64,000 nt of DNA from Actinomucor elegans. Taxonomy: Eukaryota > Mucoromycota > Mucoromycetes > Mucorales > Mucoraceae. A program made the translations under genes and the position numbers. Under the pieces are notes generated by a model that worked only from the letters and a program-made list of their open reading frames with translations, was not told the origin of the DNA and did no database searches. Positions 25,620 to 37,231 of the stretch are shown here, piece after piece. The stretch is from contig JAMSLZ010000009.1 of assembly GCA_026027325.1 (NCBI GenBank), positions 868,001 to 932,000 on the forward strand, written 5' to 3'. The stretch's first letter is position 1. Every line of letters begins with the position of its first letter.

Positions 25620-25806
25620 CTCTTCTTTCGCTTTTGAAAACTTTTTTCAAAAATCCACTTTTTCAAAGCCGAATATCTCAACAACTACTATACATCCATC
25701 TATAAAAATTGCACATCCATCTTCGCCTCGCCAAGTACTATCTGCAGTTTTTTTTTCAGAACATTCCATCAAGTTTTCGACATCTTGAAGTTTTCTCCAT
25801 TTCGAA

Positions 25807-26751
25807 ATGTCCAATGTTCAACATGCATCTGAGCCATCTGGCCTAATTGACCAAATGCAATTGCAGCAAATGGTCTTTTCTGTCGTTCAACAAGTGCAAC
25901 AACACCAAACTGTTTTTCAAGAGCTTCAAGCTTTGAAAGACACAATTCAAACCCTACAGTCAGAAAAACAAGCCCTTGCTGATGAAAACCAGCAATTACG
26001 TACCGAGATCTCAAAGCTAATGTCCAAAATCTCAAATCCCATTGCCAATGTCGATCAGCCATTGGTTAATTCTCAAGTCTCCCCTGAAGTAAAAGTGGCT
26101 AAACCCACATTTGCTTCTGTTGCCGCTGCTCCTACTCGCCAAAAGAGTAAGAATTCTGGTTCTGTTTCGCTTAAGAAACGCATTGCTGCAGCCCGTGTGT
26201 TCAAGACCGCAGAAGCCCAAGGCCCACAAGGTTTTACCTACGTGTATCTTGGCCGCTCTCGCAAGTTTGACCGTTTGGAAGTCCGGTCCCGTCTCCGTCG
26301 TGCTGGTGTTGACACTGGCCGTGTGATTGATGTCTGTTTCCCCGCCTCTGGTGTCATTGGTATCTTGTTACATACTCAGTATGTAGAAAAGTTCACTGAG
26401 CTTATGACTATTGCCGAAGCCGAATTTATCAAGGATTTTGATCCATTGGACCCTGCCCATTTAGCTGATCCACGCTATGACTCTCTTTCACTGGATGCTA
26501 GGGCTAATGAAATGGCCAAAATCGTTCACTCTCGATGCATCAATACATTGTCCTTTGTACGTCCCTTGCTCGTCTCCTCTGTTGGTCGCTCCTTTGTTGA
26601 GAAAGGATGGATGGATGATGAAACTCTTGACCATGTCATGGTGGATGCTCGTCGCCGGCTTGCTGAACAAGATCCTAAGAAGGCTGCTTTTGCCTTCCGT
26701 CGCTCTGGTAAAGACATCTCTGGTGATAGCGATACTGAAATGTCACAATAA
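25807..26751 (+). CDS. LINE B ORF1 protein
   Basis: 314 residues. Residues about 15-80 form a Gln/Leu-rich coiled coil (QMVFSVVQQVQQHQTVFQEL onward). Residues about 125-280 form the conserved RNA-binding-like domain (GFTYVYLGRSRKFDRLEVR; AGVDTGRVIDVCFP; LLHTQYVEKFTELM; FIKDFDPLDPAHL). The first 12 residues are identical to ORF1 of LINE C, after which the two diverge. Its TAA stop overlaps the ORF2 ATG in TAATG (26749-26753). Expected to coat element RNA in the ribonucleoprotein particle. Confidence 0.88.
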   Translation: MSNVQHASEPSGLIDQMQLQQMVFSVVQQVQQHQTVFQELQALKDTIQTLQSEKQALADENQQLRTEISKLMSKISNPIANVDQPLVNSQVSPEVKVAKPTFASVAAAPTRQKSKNSGSVSLKKRIAAARVFKTAEAQGPQGFTYVYLGRSRKFDRLEVRSRLRRAGVDTGRVIDVCFPASGVIGILLHTQYVEKFTELMTIAEAEFIKDFDPLDPAHLADPRYDSLSLDARANEMAKIVHSRCINTLSFVRPLLVSSVGRSFVEKGWMDDETLDHVMVDARRRLAEQDPKKAAFAFRRSGKDISGDSDTEMSQ

Positions 26752-27715
26752 TGACATCTTCAGTCCCTCCTTTCATTTCTGCTACTCCTGTCACTCCTTT
26801 GAACAATCCTGTCCGCTCCTTCTCTCTTGCATTGTGGAATGCCAATGGTCTTCGGGTCACTACCATCCACGATGTACTCTCTCATGCTCTCTCTTGTGAT
26901 ATCCTCCTGATTACTGAAACTTGGCTTACCTCTGGGTTGATCCCTACCGATTGGTCTCAATATCATCTGTACGGTCAAACTGTCACTAATGCCAATGGAC
27001 GCGGCTCAGGTGGTGTCACTGCTCTCATCTCTCCTCACTGTCCTTTTACTGTCTCTCAACTTCCGTCTTACAATGCATATACTCTGTCGATCAAGGTTGA
27101 CAAAGTCAATGTGCATTGTGTCTACTTTCCACCCAGTCTCTCGCGTGATCTGGTGCTCTCTTCTCTGAATTCACTGCCTCTTCATTCTGATACTATTATC
27201 TGCGGTGACTTCAATGCACGCCTTGGTGATGTTACTGGTGATTCTGCAACAAATCCTCGTGGTCTAGCTCTACTTCCTTGGATTGAAGAGCGCAGTCTCT
27301 CAGTGTTGAACTCTTCCTTGGCGTATGGTATTGATACATACTGTACCTTCAGAAATGGTGCTGTGGCGAGCAGTATCATTGACTTGTTCTTGACCAACAT
27401 TGGAGGTTCTGGTATGGTGTCTCCTTCTCTTTCTGTTGCTTCTGATCTCTCTTTGGGCTCTGATCATCGTTTGCTTCAGTTGGGGTTCGAGTACATTGCT
27501 GTTTCTGGTGGCTCTTCTGGTGTAGGTGACTCTTCGGTGCTGGCTCCTCGTAGGACATGGAACCTCAGTCGGCTGGCTGAGTCTGAGCCTTTGGCTCTGT
27601 TCCATACTCGGTTTCGGTGTCTGGTTGCTCCTTTGAAGGATATTCTTGCTGGTCTGGTTGGTTCTCCTCCGGATAGTCGTCCACCTATAGATTCACTCAA
27701 TGCATCTCTGAATGA

Positions 27716-27735
27716 CACTATGGCGAAAAAATTGG
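27716..27735 (+). repeat. Left terminal inverted repeat of the DNA transposon
   Basis: CACTATGGCGAAAAAATTGG, exact reverse complement of 34460-34479. Preceded by target duplication ATGA. Confidence 0.95.
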
Positions 27736-27823
27736 CTGCTAATATGCCAAAATGGGCAGGTAAACTGCCAATTTTTACTTATAATGCCTTGGCTGTTTTA
27801 ATGCAGTAAAAAATTTTCAAATA

Positions 27824-27945
27824 GCCAATAAAGGCATATTAATAGCCAAGGAAACTGGCAGAAAATATGCCAATAAGAGCATATTAGTAGCCAAGGAAAC
27901 TGGCAGAAAATATGCCATTATGGGCATATTAGTAGCCAATACTCT
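27824..27945 (+). repeat. 45-bp subterminal direct repeats, about 2.6 units
   Basis: Units beginning GCCAATAAAGGCATATTA (27824), GCCAATAAGAGCATATTA (27869) and GCCATTATGGGCATATTA (27914) repeat with a 45-bp period and contain inverted GCCAA/TTGGC cores. Similar cores occur near the right end (34258-34458). Subterminal repeats of this kind bind the transposase or accessory protein in CACTA elements; that role is inferred here. Confidence 0.8.
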
Positions 27946-29084
27946 CATTTTCAGTCTGCCAAATGGTACCATTAATGAATTGAAATATACGTATATACGT
28001 TTATGAAAATAATTATATTTTAATAATAATATTGATTTTATTACTTTTTCTTTCATTAGATCAAATAGTATAGTATAAAATATATAGTATAAAGCATATA
28101 TAAAGGTAAAATATACCTGCTATATAGTAATATATATCCAGGAAAAATATCAACATAGCAATCAACTTACCGTTACCAGTCCTTTAATAAACGCACAAGA
28201 GTAGTCATTCATACAGAAAAATAAAAGACAAAGTGACAAAAGCAACTAAACACCGGTTATATTAGTCATTATTATGAAGGATAACTTATAAATCTTTGAT
28301 AAAACTAACCTTAAACCAATCAAACGAACAAATTACTCAATCATCTACTGCTACAACTATTCAAAAAGGAAGATGGTTAGACTAATAAAGCCTAAAGTAT
28401 ATACTTTAACAATGTAGTAATACATACCTGTGGAGCTTGCGTCGCATAGCAACGCGTACGTAATATACTACGCGACAATAGTACATTTAGAAAATAACAA
28501 GGCAAAGTTGATCCTATATATGTAAAAGAAAGAAAGAAAGAAAATAACAATGAGTAATTCAGCGAGCAATGAATTGTAAAAAGAAACATACCAAAGTCAA
28601 ACAAATGCAGCCTCTAAAAAAGAAAACACGTTAGAAAACAATAATGTTCGTCATTCTAAAACATGAAAACAATACCTTAAGCAAATATATCAAGAAATGA
28701 AGTATGCTGAGCCTAGGTAGCCATAAATACAGAAAAAGAGACAGAGCTAAGAAGAACTACTACTAAAAAATAAAGCTAACCATTAGAAACAATACAATTC
28801 TATCAAAAATGAATAATATACACTTAAAAAAAAAAGAAAGCATACACACCAAAGCGTCGTAAAAGGGGGCCTTTACTGAAAGAAAAGACAAAAGACAAAT
28901 ATATGCTGCTGCTTTTTAGGTAGGCTATCGAGTTCATTAGTATACTTGTTTAAATAAAAGAAATGAAAAGAAATAAAAAAGTGAAAACATGACGAAAAAA
29001 CTACAACACTCAAAGGCTAAAATGGACGCGTCATTGGCATTCAGCCAATTAAAAAGGACTAAAGTAGACTTTTATTGTTTTCTT

Positions 29085-30231
29085 TTAACTAGATCTGGAA
29101 GCAGCTTTGCCTTTCTTTTGGCGTGAAATTTGAGGCGATTCAACTTCTTCGTCATCATCGCTAAAAACAGTGCGCTCTTCTTCACTATCAACAGCCATCA
29201 TACGTTTTCTTCCTTTAGCAGGGCGAGAAGAGTAATTGGATGCTGATGCAGCTAATTCTCGAATACGAGCAGCAGAATTACTGCAATCGCCAGCAAAAGG
29301 AGATTCTCGTACTTGAACCGCAGAAGCAAAGCAATGCTGATTTAACACACTGTTTATATATATAAAAAAAATATGTGAATAAAAAGGCTGTTGAGCAATA
29401 AATTGCAAATGTCCCATACCTGAACTCAGATTCATTTTCTAAATCAATAGAAACATCACTTCTTTCAGCTTCGTTGTGATAAAATACATTACCTGTTAAA
29501 CCAGAGGCAGACATAGAAGCGGTAGAGATGGAAGCTTTACTCTTTAAACCGTTGTTCTTGTTTTTCAATACTGCAGTAATCAAAAGCTTTGCACCCCACA
29601 TTTCTTTGCATAAATGCAAATCGATATGATTCTCATCCAAAGCCTTCTTTTCCAAGATAAGACAATAGCGTTCTTGAATGCTAGTATCAATTTTGGCGAT
29701 ATCTTTAAACGACATACCGTCAACGTATTCACTAGTCTTTTTCAATTCCTTAATCATTGTCTGCACGACATCTCTTGCTGTCATGCGCAACTGATTATAC
29801 AGATCATTGACCTCCACGTCAGTTACGGTTGTGTTCCGCTTTCGTTCTTCCAGTAGCCTGACAAGAGATTTGAGACGTTTGGCAGCGTGAGGAGTGGCAT
29901 TCTTCTTGGTAGGAATAAAGCCTTCCTTTGCTTCCTCAGGTACCTTTTCAATGCATCTTCTGCTTCTCAAATTGGGATTAGCGACATTGGCAATCGCTTC
30001 ATTTCTCGCTGTATAGAAGTGTTAATTACAGTATCAACCAAAAGCATCAAAAATGAATATACCTTGGACGAGAGCTTGTTCCATTTGTTCACTTGAAGAT
30101 TGTGCTACTCTTTCGCTTGGAAAGACAGGAGCCAAGATATGGATCAAATCTTGAAGCATTTGGCGGGTGCCCAGAATATCTTGTTGCATCTTAGCGAGCG
30201 CTTGCATAATAGCATCGTTGTTGTTAGGCAT
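29085..30231 (-). CDS. Transposon companion protein, unrecognised
   Basis: Three exons (30231-30063, 30008-29420, 29349-29085; introns GTATAT...ACAG and GTATGG...ACAG) give 340 residues. Residues 1-60 (MPNNNDAIMQALAKMQQ...) look helical/coiled-coil. The middle is rich in Lys/Arg and predicted helices (HAAKRLKSLVRLLEERKR; KELKKTSEYVDGMSFKDIAK). The C-terminal 60 residues mix basic (KGRKRMM, RQKKGKAA) and acidic (DSEEER, DDDEEVE) patches, as in nuclear DNA-binding proteins. No known domain recognised. It lies inside the CACTA-like element, divergent from the transposase, the position occupied by TnpA-type accessory proteins in plant CACTA elements; a subterminal-repeat-binding role is inference. 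Confidence 0.72.
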
Positions 30232-30613
30232 TGTTTAAATAAAATAAGACTTTTTAGAATAAAAAGAGAACATATAATAATACATATGTCAAGATATATA
30301 TATATATATAGAACTGTACTTCACCTTCATAAAACTAGTACGTCATAGTATTTTGATCGACCCTTTTGAGGAGATAACCTATTGTTATAAGTGTCTAAAA
30401 GAATAGAACCTACTAATTCAAGTTACAAAGACAATGTGCTATATGTTTTGATCGATACTTTTGAGGAAATAGTGTTGTTGGAAGCATCCCAAAGAATAAA
30501 ATATAGTCATAGAAGTTGTGAATTCAATGTCATAAGAAAAAATATAAAAGGTTATCCATATATCACATATAATACCTTTTAATTATTATCCATATAAACA
30601 TACATACTTCAAA
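30232..30613. promoter_or_regulatory. Bidirectional promoter region with a direct repeat
   Basis: The 382-bp gap between the divergent transposon genes. TTTTGATCGACCCTTTTGAG (30351-30370) is repeated as TTTTGATCGATACTTTTGAG (30446-30465), and similarity continues for about 60 bp. Also a (TA)n tract near 30295-30310. The paired 95-bp-spaced repeats could be binding sites that co-regulate both genes. Confidence 0.55.
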
Positions 30614-33600
30614 ATGCCAGCCGTTAGAAACCAAAACAAGTACAAATGCGATAGTTGTGTAAGAACATTTAGAACTATCAAGCAGAGATGCAACCATTAT
30701 CAATATTATCGTGACCACAAGAAAAGCGTTAACCGAGCCCAAGAAGCAACCATTGGTAAATTAATAACCTTGAACCATGTATGTTTCACTAATTCATCAT
30801 CTTTATAGAACCTACTTCAATGGACCTTGGACCCATTCCAATGGAACAAGTAGAGGATGGTGGTACTCCTATTATCCATAATGTCAGATCCACTGATGAA
30901 AACGCGTTTACCAGCACTGAATTAAATAGTATCCAGTTCAAAGATATCTGCGATACATTCAGCATTTCTCGTGAGGCTCAAAGAGAACTTGTATATTTGA
31001 TCCGTACTATAATCAAGAACAACGACCAAGACCGCATAACTCATCCAATGGGTAAGCATCTAGTTTGACATGATTAGAACGAAACATAGGCTGATCAAAA
31101 CTTTCTTTTTTACGTACAGGTCATATTCCATCTACTGTCATGTTTCCTGACACATTGGATCACGTACTCAAAAAGAAAACTAGCATCGAGACCAAACTTC
31201 GACAAGTTTGTGTTAATGGTTGCATGCTTTTTGCTGATGATGATATCGAGACAGCTTTCTGTAAAAATCCTATATGTAAAGAAAGTCGTTTTGATGATGA
31301 TGGTAAACCTCGCCGCCATATGAAGATGCTGTCAGTTGGTGAGCAGGTTGCCAAAATGCTTGGAAATACCAAGATCAGAAATATGATGAGATATCGTCAT
31401 AATTATGAATCAATTGATGGTGTTTACAAAGATTATTTTGATGGTGCTGCTTATAAGGTATTTTCACAAGGTCATGAAAGAATTTTCACTGGTGAAGATG
31501 ATGTAGCCATGGCTCTGTTTGTTGATGGTTTTCGGACAAGTAAGGGCAATACAGGTGACAAGTTGACTATTGTACATCTTCTTAACTTTAACATCCCTCC
31601 CGAGTACCGCTACCAAGACGAGTATATGCTTCAGTTAGCTATTCTTCCTGGACCAAACAATCCAAAATATATTGATACTTTCCTTCAACCTATTATTGAC
31701 GAGTTTAATAATCTGTCCACCAAAGGTTTGCTTGTTCAAAAAGATGGTATCGATATCTGTCACGCTCGTGTACATTTGGTGATGGCTACTGGTGATCTCC
31801 CTGCAGCTGCTGAATTGGCACACCATGATGGACACATGGCTACCTTTGGTTGTCGAATTTGTCGTATCAAAACCCAGCGTCATGATCATCACACTTGCTT
31901 TTTAACTATTGAAGACGAGATCCGAAACACTAACGACTTTAAGAATCCAAATGCCATCGCTGTAAGTATCACTGACAAAGAAAACAATGTTATTCCTTTT
32001 ATCAACAACAACTGAGTACTTCACTTTTACCTTTTCATAGCATTATAACATCAAGACTCCAACACCATTTGCAAAATTACCTTCCTTTACGGGATCGACG
32101 TATTTTGGTTTGGATGAAATGCATCTTATCGGTCAAGGTATTGCCAAACATGTGTTCGAGATGCTGACTGTCACCATGGGAAAAGATTATAATAAGGCCA
32201 TCAACACCAAATACAAGCCAACCGATGAAGAACTTGAGCGTGAAGGTTATACATCTGAAAAGCAGTGGCCGTACACCTTTAACATACCAAAGGAATCCTT
32301 GATGACCATTGGTAAACTTATTGAAGCTTCGAGGGTAACTGTTCCAACGACGTTTGCATCTAAATGGGAGAATCCCATTATCAAAAGCGGCGGAAAGCGA
32401 GCAGTTGACTGGGTTGATATCCTTTTGTACATGGTTCCAACTTTGTTTGTCCCGGCACTAAATCAAGAACGATCCAAAAAGCCACTTTTGGCGTTAACAA
32501 AAGCTGCTGCATTATCATTAAAGTGGGAGCTTGATCATGAGGACCTTGCAATGATAGAAAGGTGAGCAAACTAATATCTTGCATTGTATGAAAATAACCT
32601 CACTTACATGTTCTTTAAAGTAATATAAAACAATGGAACAGCTTTTTGTTGCGAGAAATCGACGCAAAGCGCATCCATCCTGGTATCCTAAAACCAGTGC
32701 AACATTATCTTTCACACATTGTCTATATGATTAAGCAACAGGGCGTATTGAGAGCCTACTCAGCGCGTTCAATGGAAAGAAGCATTGGCAAGTACAAAAA
32801 GCTTATAAAGTCAAAAGTCAACGCTGGTGCCAATGCTGGTAATATCTTGGAGAGGCTTACAACCCGTAATCATATCAACAGTCAGTCTTGGAGTGTCCAA
32901 ACCGAACTTGACTTGTTAACGCCTCGTTCATATGCCGAGAATTCTTACAAGAACAATCCTTCTGGTGAAGCTGGTGATCCCCAACTATGGGAACCCTTTC
33001 AAGATTGTCTGGTTACGTCGTTGCCTGCTGGCGTTGATTGTCGCTTTTTTTTAAAGGCTTTGCTGAAATACTATCGTCGAACCGAGGTGAATGGCGCAAG
33101 TATTGTAGGAATTGATTCGTTTGATTCCATTTACATCGCTGGCCGAGCTTGGGCATATAATAACGTGTACACTTCGACACTGTACAAGAATTACATAAGT
33201 GAGCGCCGCCGAGGAAATAACTACATTATGTTTACTGCTAGCTATCTGTAAGTAAAAGCAAACTGATTTTATCATTCATAAAGAAACTTTACTAACTTGC
33301 TTTATTTGTAGCCATAGAAACAATGTTCGCGACAACTGGTTTGTTGGTTCTATTGTTTTCTTTTTTGAACATGAATTCAACAACAAGATTCAATACTTGG
33401 TGTTAGTTGATGTTGCAAGAAGTAATTCCACTACTGACTACGATAAATCGATACCAATGGTGGAATTGAACCATGAAAATGCCCACGCATATGCTGTGTG
33501 TCGTTTTGAAGATATTGTTGCTAGCGTTGGCCTTGTACGTTGCAGTTCTAGCAATAGTAGAAAGTACAAGGTTATTTCTCATCATATCTTTAAGCATGAA

Positions 33601-33636
33601 CTTCATAGCAGTGCTGGTGCTTTAAATCGTTTGTAA
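30614..33636 (+). CDS. Tnp2-like transposase of the CACTA-like element
   Basis: Six exons (30614-30755, 30809-31051, 31120-31961, 32041-32561, 32621-33247, 33312-33636), all phase-consistent, give 899 residues. N-terminal C2H2 zinc finger: C12-x2-C15-x12-H28-x6-H35 (YKCDSCVRTF...). The catalytic core matches the Tnp2/CACTA family: ALFVDGF (D264), then LAILPGPNNPKYIDTFLQP, MATGDLPAAAEL (D354) with the following zinc-binding CRICRIKTQRHDHH, and GLDEMHLIGQGIAKHVFE (D434), a DDD-type triad by pattern. The C-terminal half has helical segments (RAYSARSMERSIGKYKKL) and a final beta-rich domain. It would cut at the CAC...GTG ends and paste the element. No frameshift or stop is seen, so it may be functional. 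Confidence 0.88.
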
Positions 33637-34459
33637 AAAAAATAAAAATAAAAAAATAAAAAGTATAAGAAAAAGACTTCGTAAATAAAAATACGAAATA
33701 AAACCTCTTTTACACCTCAGAAATTTTGACCTTTGCCAATACAATAAAATATTTCCGTATGATTCCTCGACAATTCTGAGGTTAATGTCGCATTTAATCT
33801 CTTGAACATGTTTAGAATAAGTTATTATGTCTACCAGATCTTGTTTAAATTAAAGCTTCAAGCAGAGATTTCATTAAATTGTAGTAATCCGTGCCATTTC
33901 ATTATAATTAGACCTTTAAATCTTAACTCTAGCCTGATTCCAGTCAAACATCACATCTGATTAACATTATATATTCAAAAAAAGCTTCTCAATCTACCAA
34001 AATTTTAACTTAGACTCAAAAAAGCCAATATACATTATATTTATGAATAATTATCTGTAAAGTTTAAACAACTCTTATATCACCAAGTTTACATTTTAAT
34101 AACAACGTTTTTTTTTATCTGCTTATTTTGCACAATATATAAGAGGGTATGGTGTTAGTAATTAATCTAACAGTACAAATACGCTTTAAAAGACTTTAAA
34201 TAAAAAAAATAGCCAGGTCTCCCTTATAAGTAACAGTACTAGCTGAAATTTCACTTTATTGGCATATTTTCAGCCATTATTGGCAGGTACCTGCCAATTC
34301 CAAGAAAAGTCTTTCAGTTTTTTGGCGTCAAAACTTAGAAAAAAAAAATTTTCCTCAATTTTCATTGGCTAATATAACAAATTGGCATAAAATCTGCCTC
34401 TATTGGCATAATTTTAGCCACTAATTGGCATAAAATATGCCTTTATTGGCAGCTAGTAA
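33637..34459. other. Right non-coding arm of the DNA transposon
   Basis: After the transposase stop, an A+T-rich arm with two copies of a dispersed degenerate repeat (about 33780-33835 and 33940-33970), then from 34258 clustered GCCAA/TTGGC motifs such as ATTGGCATAAAATMTGCC, inverted relative to those in the left arm. Confidence 0.65.
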
Positions 34460-34479
34460 CCAATTTTTTCGCCATAGTG
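34460..34479 (+). repeat. Right terminal inverted repeat of the DNA transposon
   Basis: CCAATTTTTTCGCCATAGTG, exact complement of the left terminus; followed by target duplication ATGA. Confidence 0.95.
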
Positions 34480-37231
34480 ATGAGTGTCTCTATCAGGCTA
34501 TGGATGCATCCATTGGGTCTAAGGCTCCCCGTCCTGGTCATTGGAAGAAGTACTGGACTGCTGATCTGGAAGCTGCTGCTCGAGAACGCGATCGTCTCTA
34601 TTGCCGTTGGCGTCATTCGTTTGGTGTTGACAAGGCTTATTACTGGCATCTCCATCTACAAGCCCACAAGTCGTTTCGTCGTGCTGTTGCTGCTGCCAAA
34701 AGGTTATCCTGGAAAAACTTTTGTGCTTCTCTGGAAAAGGATTTCACCAAAGCTACTGCAACCATGGCTCGTCTCAAGCGTCGCAAAGAATCTACTGCTA
34801 CATATAGCCACCCAGATGGTCCCCAAGCCTCTGTGGATACAATGGCTAGTCACTTGGCTTCCGTATATGATGGTTCTCTGTTGGTTACTGCTTCTCGACC
34901 TTCTTTTGATTCTGACTTTGCTCTTGAAACACCATACATGGTTGATGATGAGGTTGCCGATAGCTTGTTCTCCGTGGAGGAATTGGTCTTTCACATCAAG
35001 AAGCTTCCAAATCGCAAAGCTCCTGGTCCGGATCACATCAAGGCTGAAATGCTCAAAGCTGTTGCTGAACTTCTGGCTCCTGTACTCTCTCTGCTGTTTC
35101 TGGTATGCTTCCAATGGAGTTATACACCGTTGATCTGGCGTCAGGCTCAAGTGTTTCCGATCTTCAAGAAAGGTGATGCAGATGATCCAGCCAACTATAG
35201 ACCCATCTCCTTGACCTCTGTTATGCGAAAACTCTTTGAGATATCGTTATCTTCATGTCTGTATGAGCACTCTCCGGCTTTGGATCTTGCACAAGGTGGT
35301 TTCCGTCCTCAGCGTAGTCCTCTGGATCAAGCCCTCTGCTTGCATGACTTGATGCATGACTACTTCTTGGCCCACCATCACTACCCTGTGGTGGCTTTCT
35401 TGGATATCAAAGCTGCATATGATACTGTGGATCGACGCGTTATTTGGGATGCTCTTGCCAACTCTTCTCTGCCTCGTGCTGTTCTTGGTTTGCTAGTCAA
35501 CTTGTTTGACGATGTATCTATTTCAGTATTGATCAACAACCATTCTTCGGCTGCATTTGCACCTGCTACTGGGGTTCTCCAAGGCTCGGTGTTAAGTCCA
35601 CACCTGTACTCCTTGTACATTAACTCTCTGCCTGGTTTACTGCGCTCAACTGCCTCTGCTACTGCAAGTAAAGTGTCTCCGCCTGGTACCATGAGCTATG
35701 TTCCTGTCAACTGCCTCTTGTTTGCTGATGATGTGGCAATCTTTGGCTCGAAATATGAGGTGCAAGAAATGCTTGATTTGGCTGCTGACCATTCAAAATC
35801 TCTCGGTTACCGCTGGAATCCTACCAAGTGTGCTGTTCTGAACGCTCCTTCCGTGACATCTTCCACTTCAACAAATTTTAGATTGACTCTTTACGGGGTT
35901 GCTCTACCATCTGTTGACGAGTTCACTTATCTTGGCATGCCCTTTAGCAAGAAAGGTCTCTTTGGTCCCGGTATTCTGGCAAAACGATCTGGTGGTGCTA
36001 TCAAGACTATGGCTCTCTTGAACTCTGTCGGTGTGAACCGGAATGGCTTTTCTCTGTTGCTCTGTGCTCGGTTGTATACAGCCTTTATTCGACCCAAGTT
36101 CGAATATGGGCTTGCCATCTCTCGACTGTCCGCTACTGACTTTACTGCCCTGGATCAGCTCCAGAATCGTCTTGTTGGTATGTTCGTTGGCTCTCGCTGG
36201 TTCAATGTTGCAAAGCATCTGACTTGTATCCCTTCGATGAAGCACCGCTACAACGTTCTTGTGACCAAGTATGCTTTGCGTTCTCAGTGGCTTCCTGATG
36301 ACTGCCTGGTGTCCATGCTGAATTCAGGTGATTCTGGTATCCCGTATACTCGGCTGGAAAAGCTTCTAAAATGCAATCCCATGTATCTCGCACTCCCTAG
36401 TCCGGTTCCAACAGTCTCGCGTCTCCGCTCTTGGTTTTCACAATACTGGCAAAACTTGTTTGATGACCAAATGGCTGCTGCTGCTACATCTGGTAGATCT
36501 GTTCTCCTGCGTGCTTGTCGACCATGTACTTCTCGGCCTGATCCAATCTTGTATCTCCCAATGTCTCGCACTGCACGTAGTCGGTTGGTTCGATGGCGTC
36601 TTGGTAGGTTCACCAACCGTGATGAACTGTGTCCCTGTTTCTCTGGCTCCCGACTCTCTCGAGACCATTTTGTCTTTGATTGCCGCGGTATTGACCCAAG
36701 CCTGTTCTCTCAACTGCCTGATACCCCTCCGGATGTCAATGCCATCGATCATGCTCTCAATTGCTTGCCTACCAAAGCCTCTGCTGGTCCACCTCCTTTC
36801 TGGCCTGCTCTTCTTGAACTGCTCTATGTGATTGACACGCTGTGTCATCCTCTTGCCACACTTGTTCATGATCCAGATCCAGGTGATGCTTGGTTTGCTG
36901 CTACTCCTGCCATATAAACCTCTCCTTGGTTTATTGAGCCACTCTTTCTCTCTGTTCTATTGATGAACCAGCCTGTTTGTCTTTCAACTGCGCAGCCACG
37001 GTGGTAAGTGATTATCAAAGTTCCCAGCTGTTGGCCTGCCTTTTGGATCACTCAGAGCTGCAATAGTCTACTGGTTCTCTAACTTGTCTTCAACCTTTTT
37101 CTCCCTTGTGGGTCTCAGGGTTTTTTATACTTTTTTCTATGTTTACTTTAAACACTTTTCATATAGTTAGGCTAGATGCTCTATAGAGTTTGCCCATATA
37201 ACTACTTATAAATAAAATATAATCTTTAAAC

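Larger units (their letters stand above)
27716..34479 (+). mobile_element. CACTA-like DNA transposon, 6.76 kb
   Basis: Perfect 20-bp terminal inverted repeats CACTATGGCGAAAAAATTGG (27716-27735, complement 34460-34479) flanked by an ATGA duplication (27712-27715, 34480-34483). The uninterrupted LINE C has a single ATGA at this place, which confirms the insertion boundaries. Inside are a Tnp2-like transposase (plus) and a divergent companion gene (minus), with arrays of short GCCAA/TTGGC subterminal repeats at both ends. The CAC...GTG ends and Tnp2 domain place it in the CACTA/CMC assemblage; a 4-bp duplication is longer than the 2-3 bp typical of classical CACTA and recalls Chapaev-type or fungal Plavaka-like lineages. 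Both genes are open, so it may be recent and autonomous. Confidence 0.93.
26751..36917 (+). pseudogene. LINE B ORF2 (endonuclease-RT), split by insertion
   Basis: The 5' part (26751-27715) encodes the APE-type endonuclease: LALWNANGL, LLITETW, IICGDFNARLGD, SSIIDLFLT and GSDHRLLQL. The frame then enters the transposon and stops at 27809. The 3' part resumes at 34484 (one ATGA counted once) and runs to 36917 with RT motifs ANYRPISLTS, LAQGGFRPQRSPLDQALC, VVAFLDIKAAYDTVD, GVLQGSVLSPHLYSLYIN and LLFADDVAIFG, and a C-terminal Cys/His knuckle (CPCFSGSRLSRDHFVFDC). Removing the insert would leave an open frame in register, so this copy was intact when hit. A frame from 34437 reads from the transposon end into the RT, but I do not think it is a gene. 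Confidence 0.9.
25620..37231 (+). mobile_element. LINE B, split by a DNA transposon
   Basis: A full-length non-LTR retrotransposon (about 4.85 kb without the insert) running from CTCTTCTTTCGC to the 3' tail AATCTTTAAAC, bounded by the 15-bp target repeat on both sides. Order: 5' UTR with a potential hairpin (25631-25651), ORF1, ORF2. ORF2 is interrupted at 27715/34484 by the CACTA-like transposon 27716-34479. 5' and 3' UTRs and the endonuclease region are nearly identical to LINE C; other parts are more diverged. Confidence 0.93.

Noticed and set aside
34437..34483. Transposon end fused in frame to the LINE B RT, giving an 826-residue frame
   Set aside because: The added residues come from the transposon terminal repeat and there is no promoter or intron evidence; it is a by-product of the insertion.
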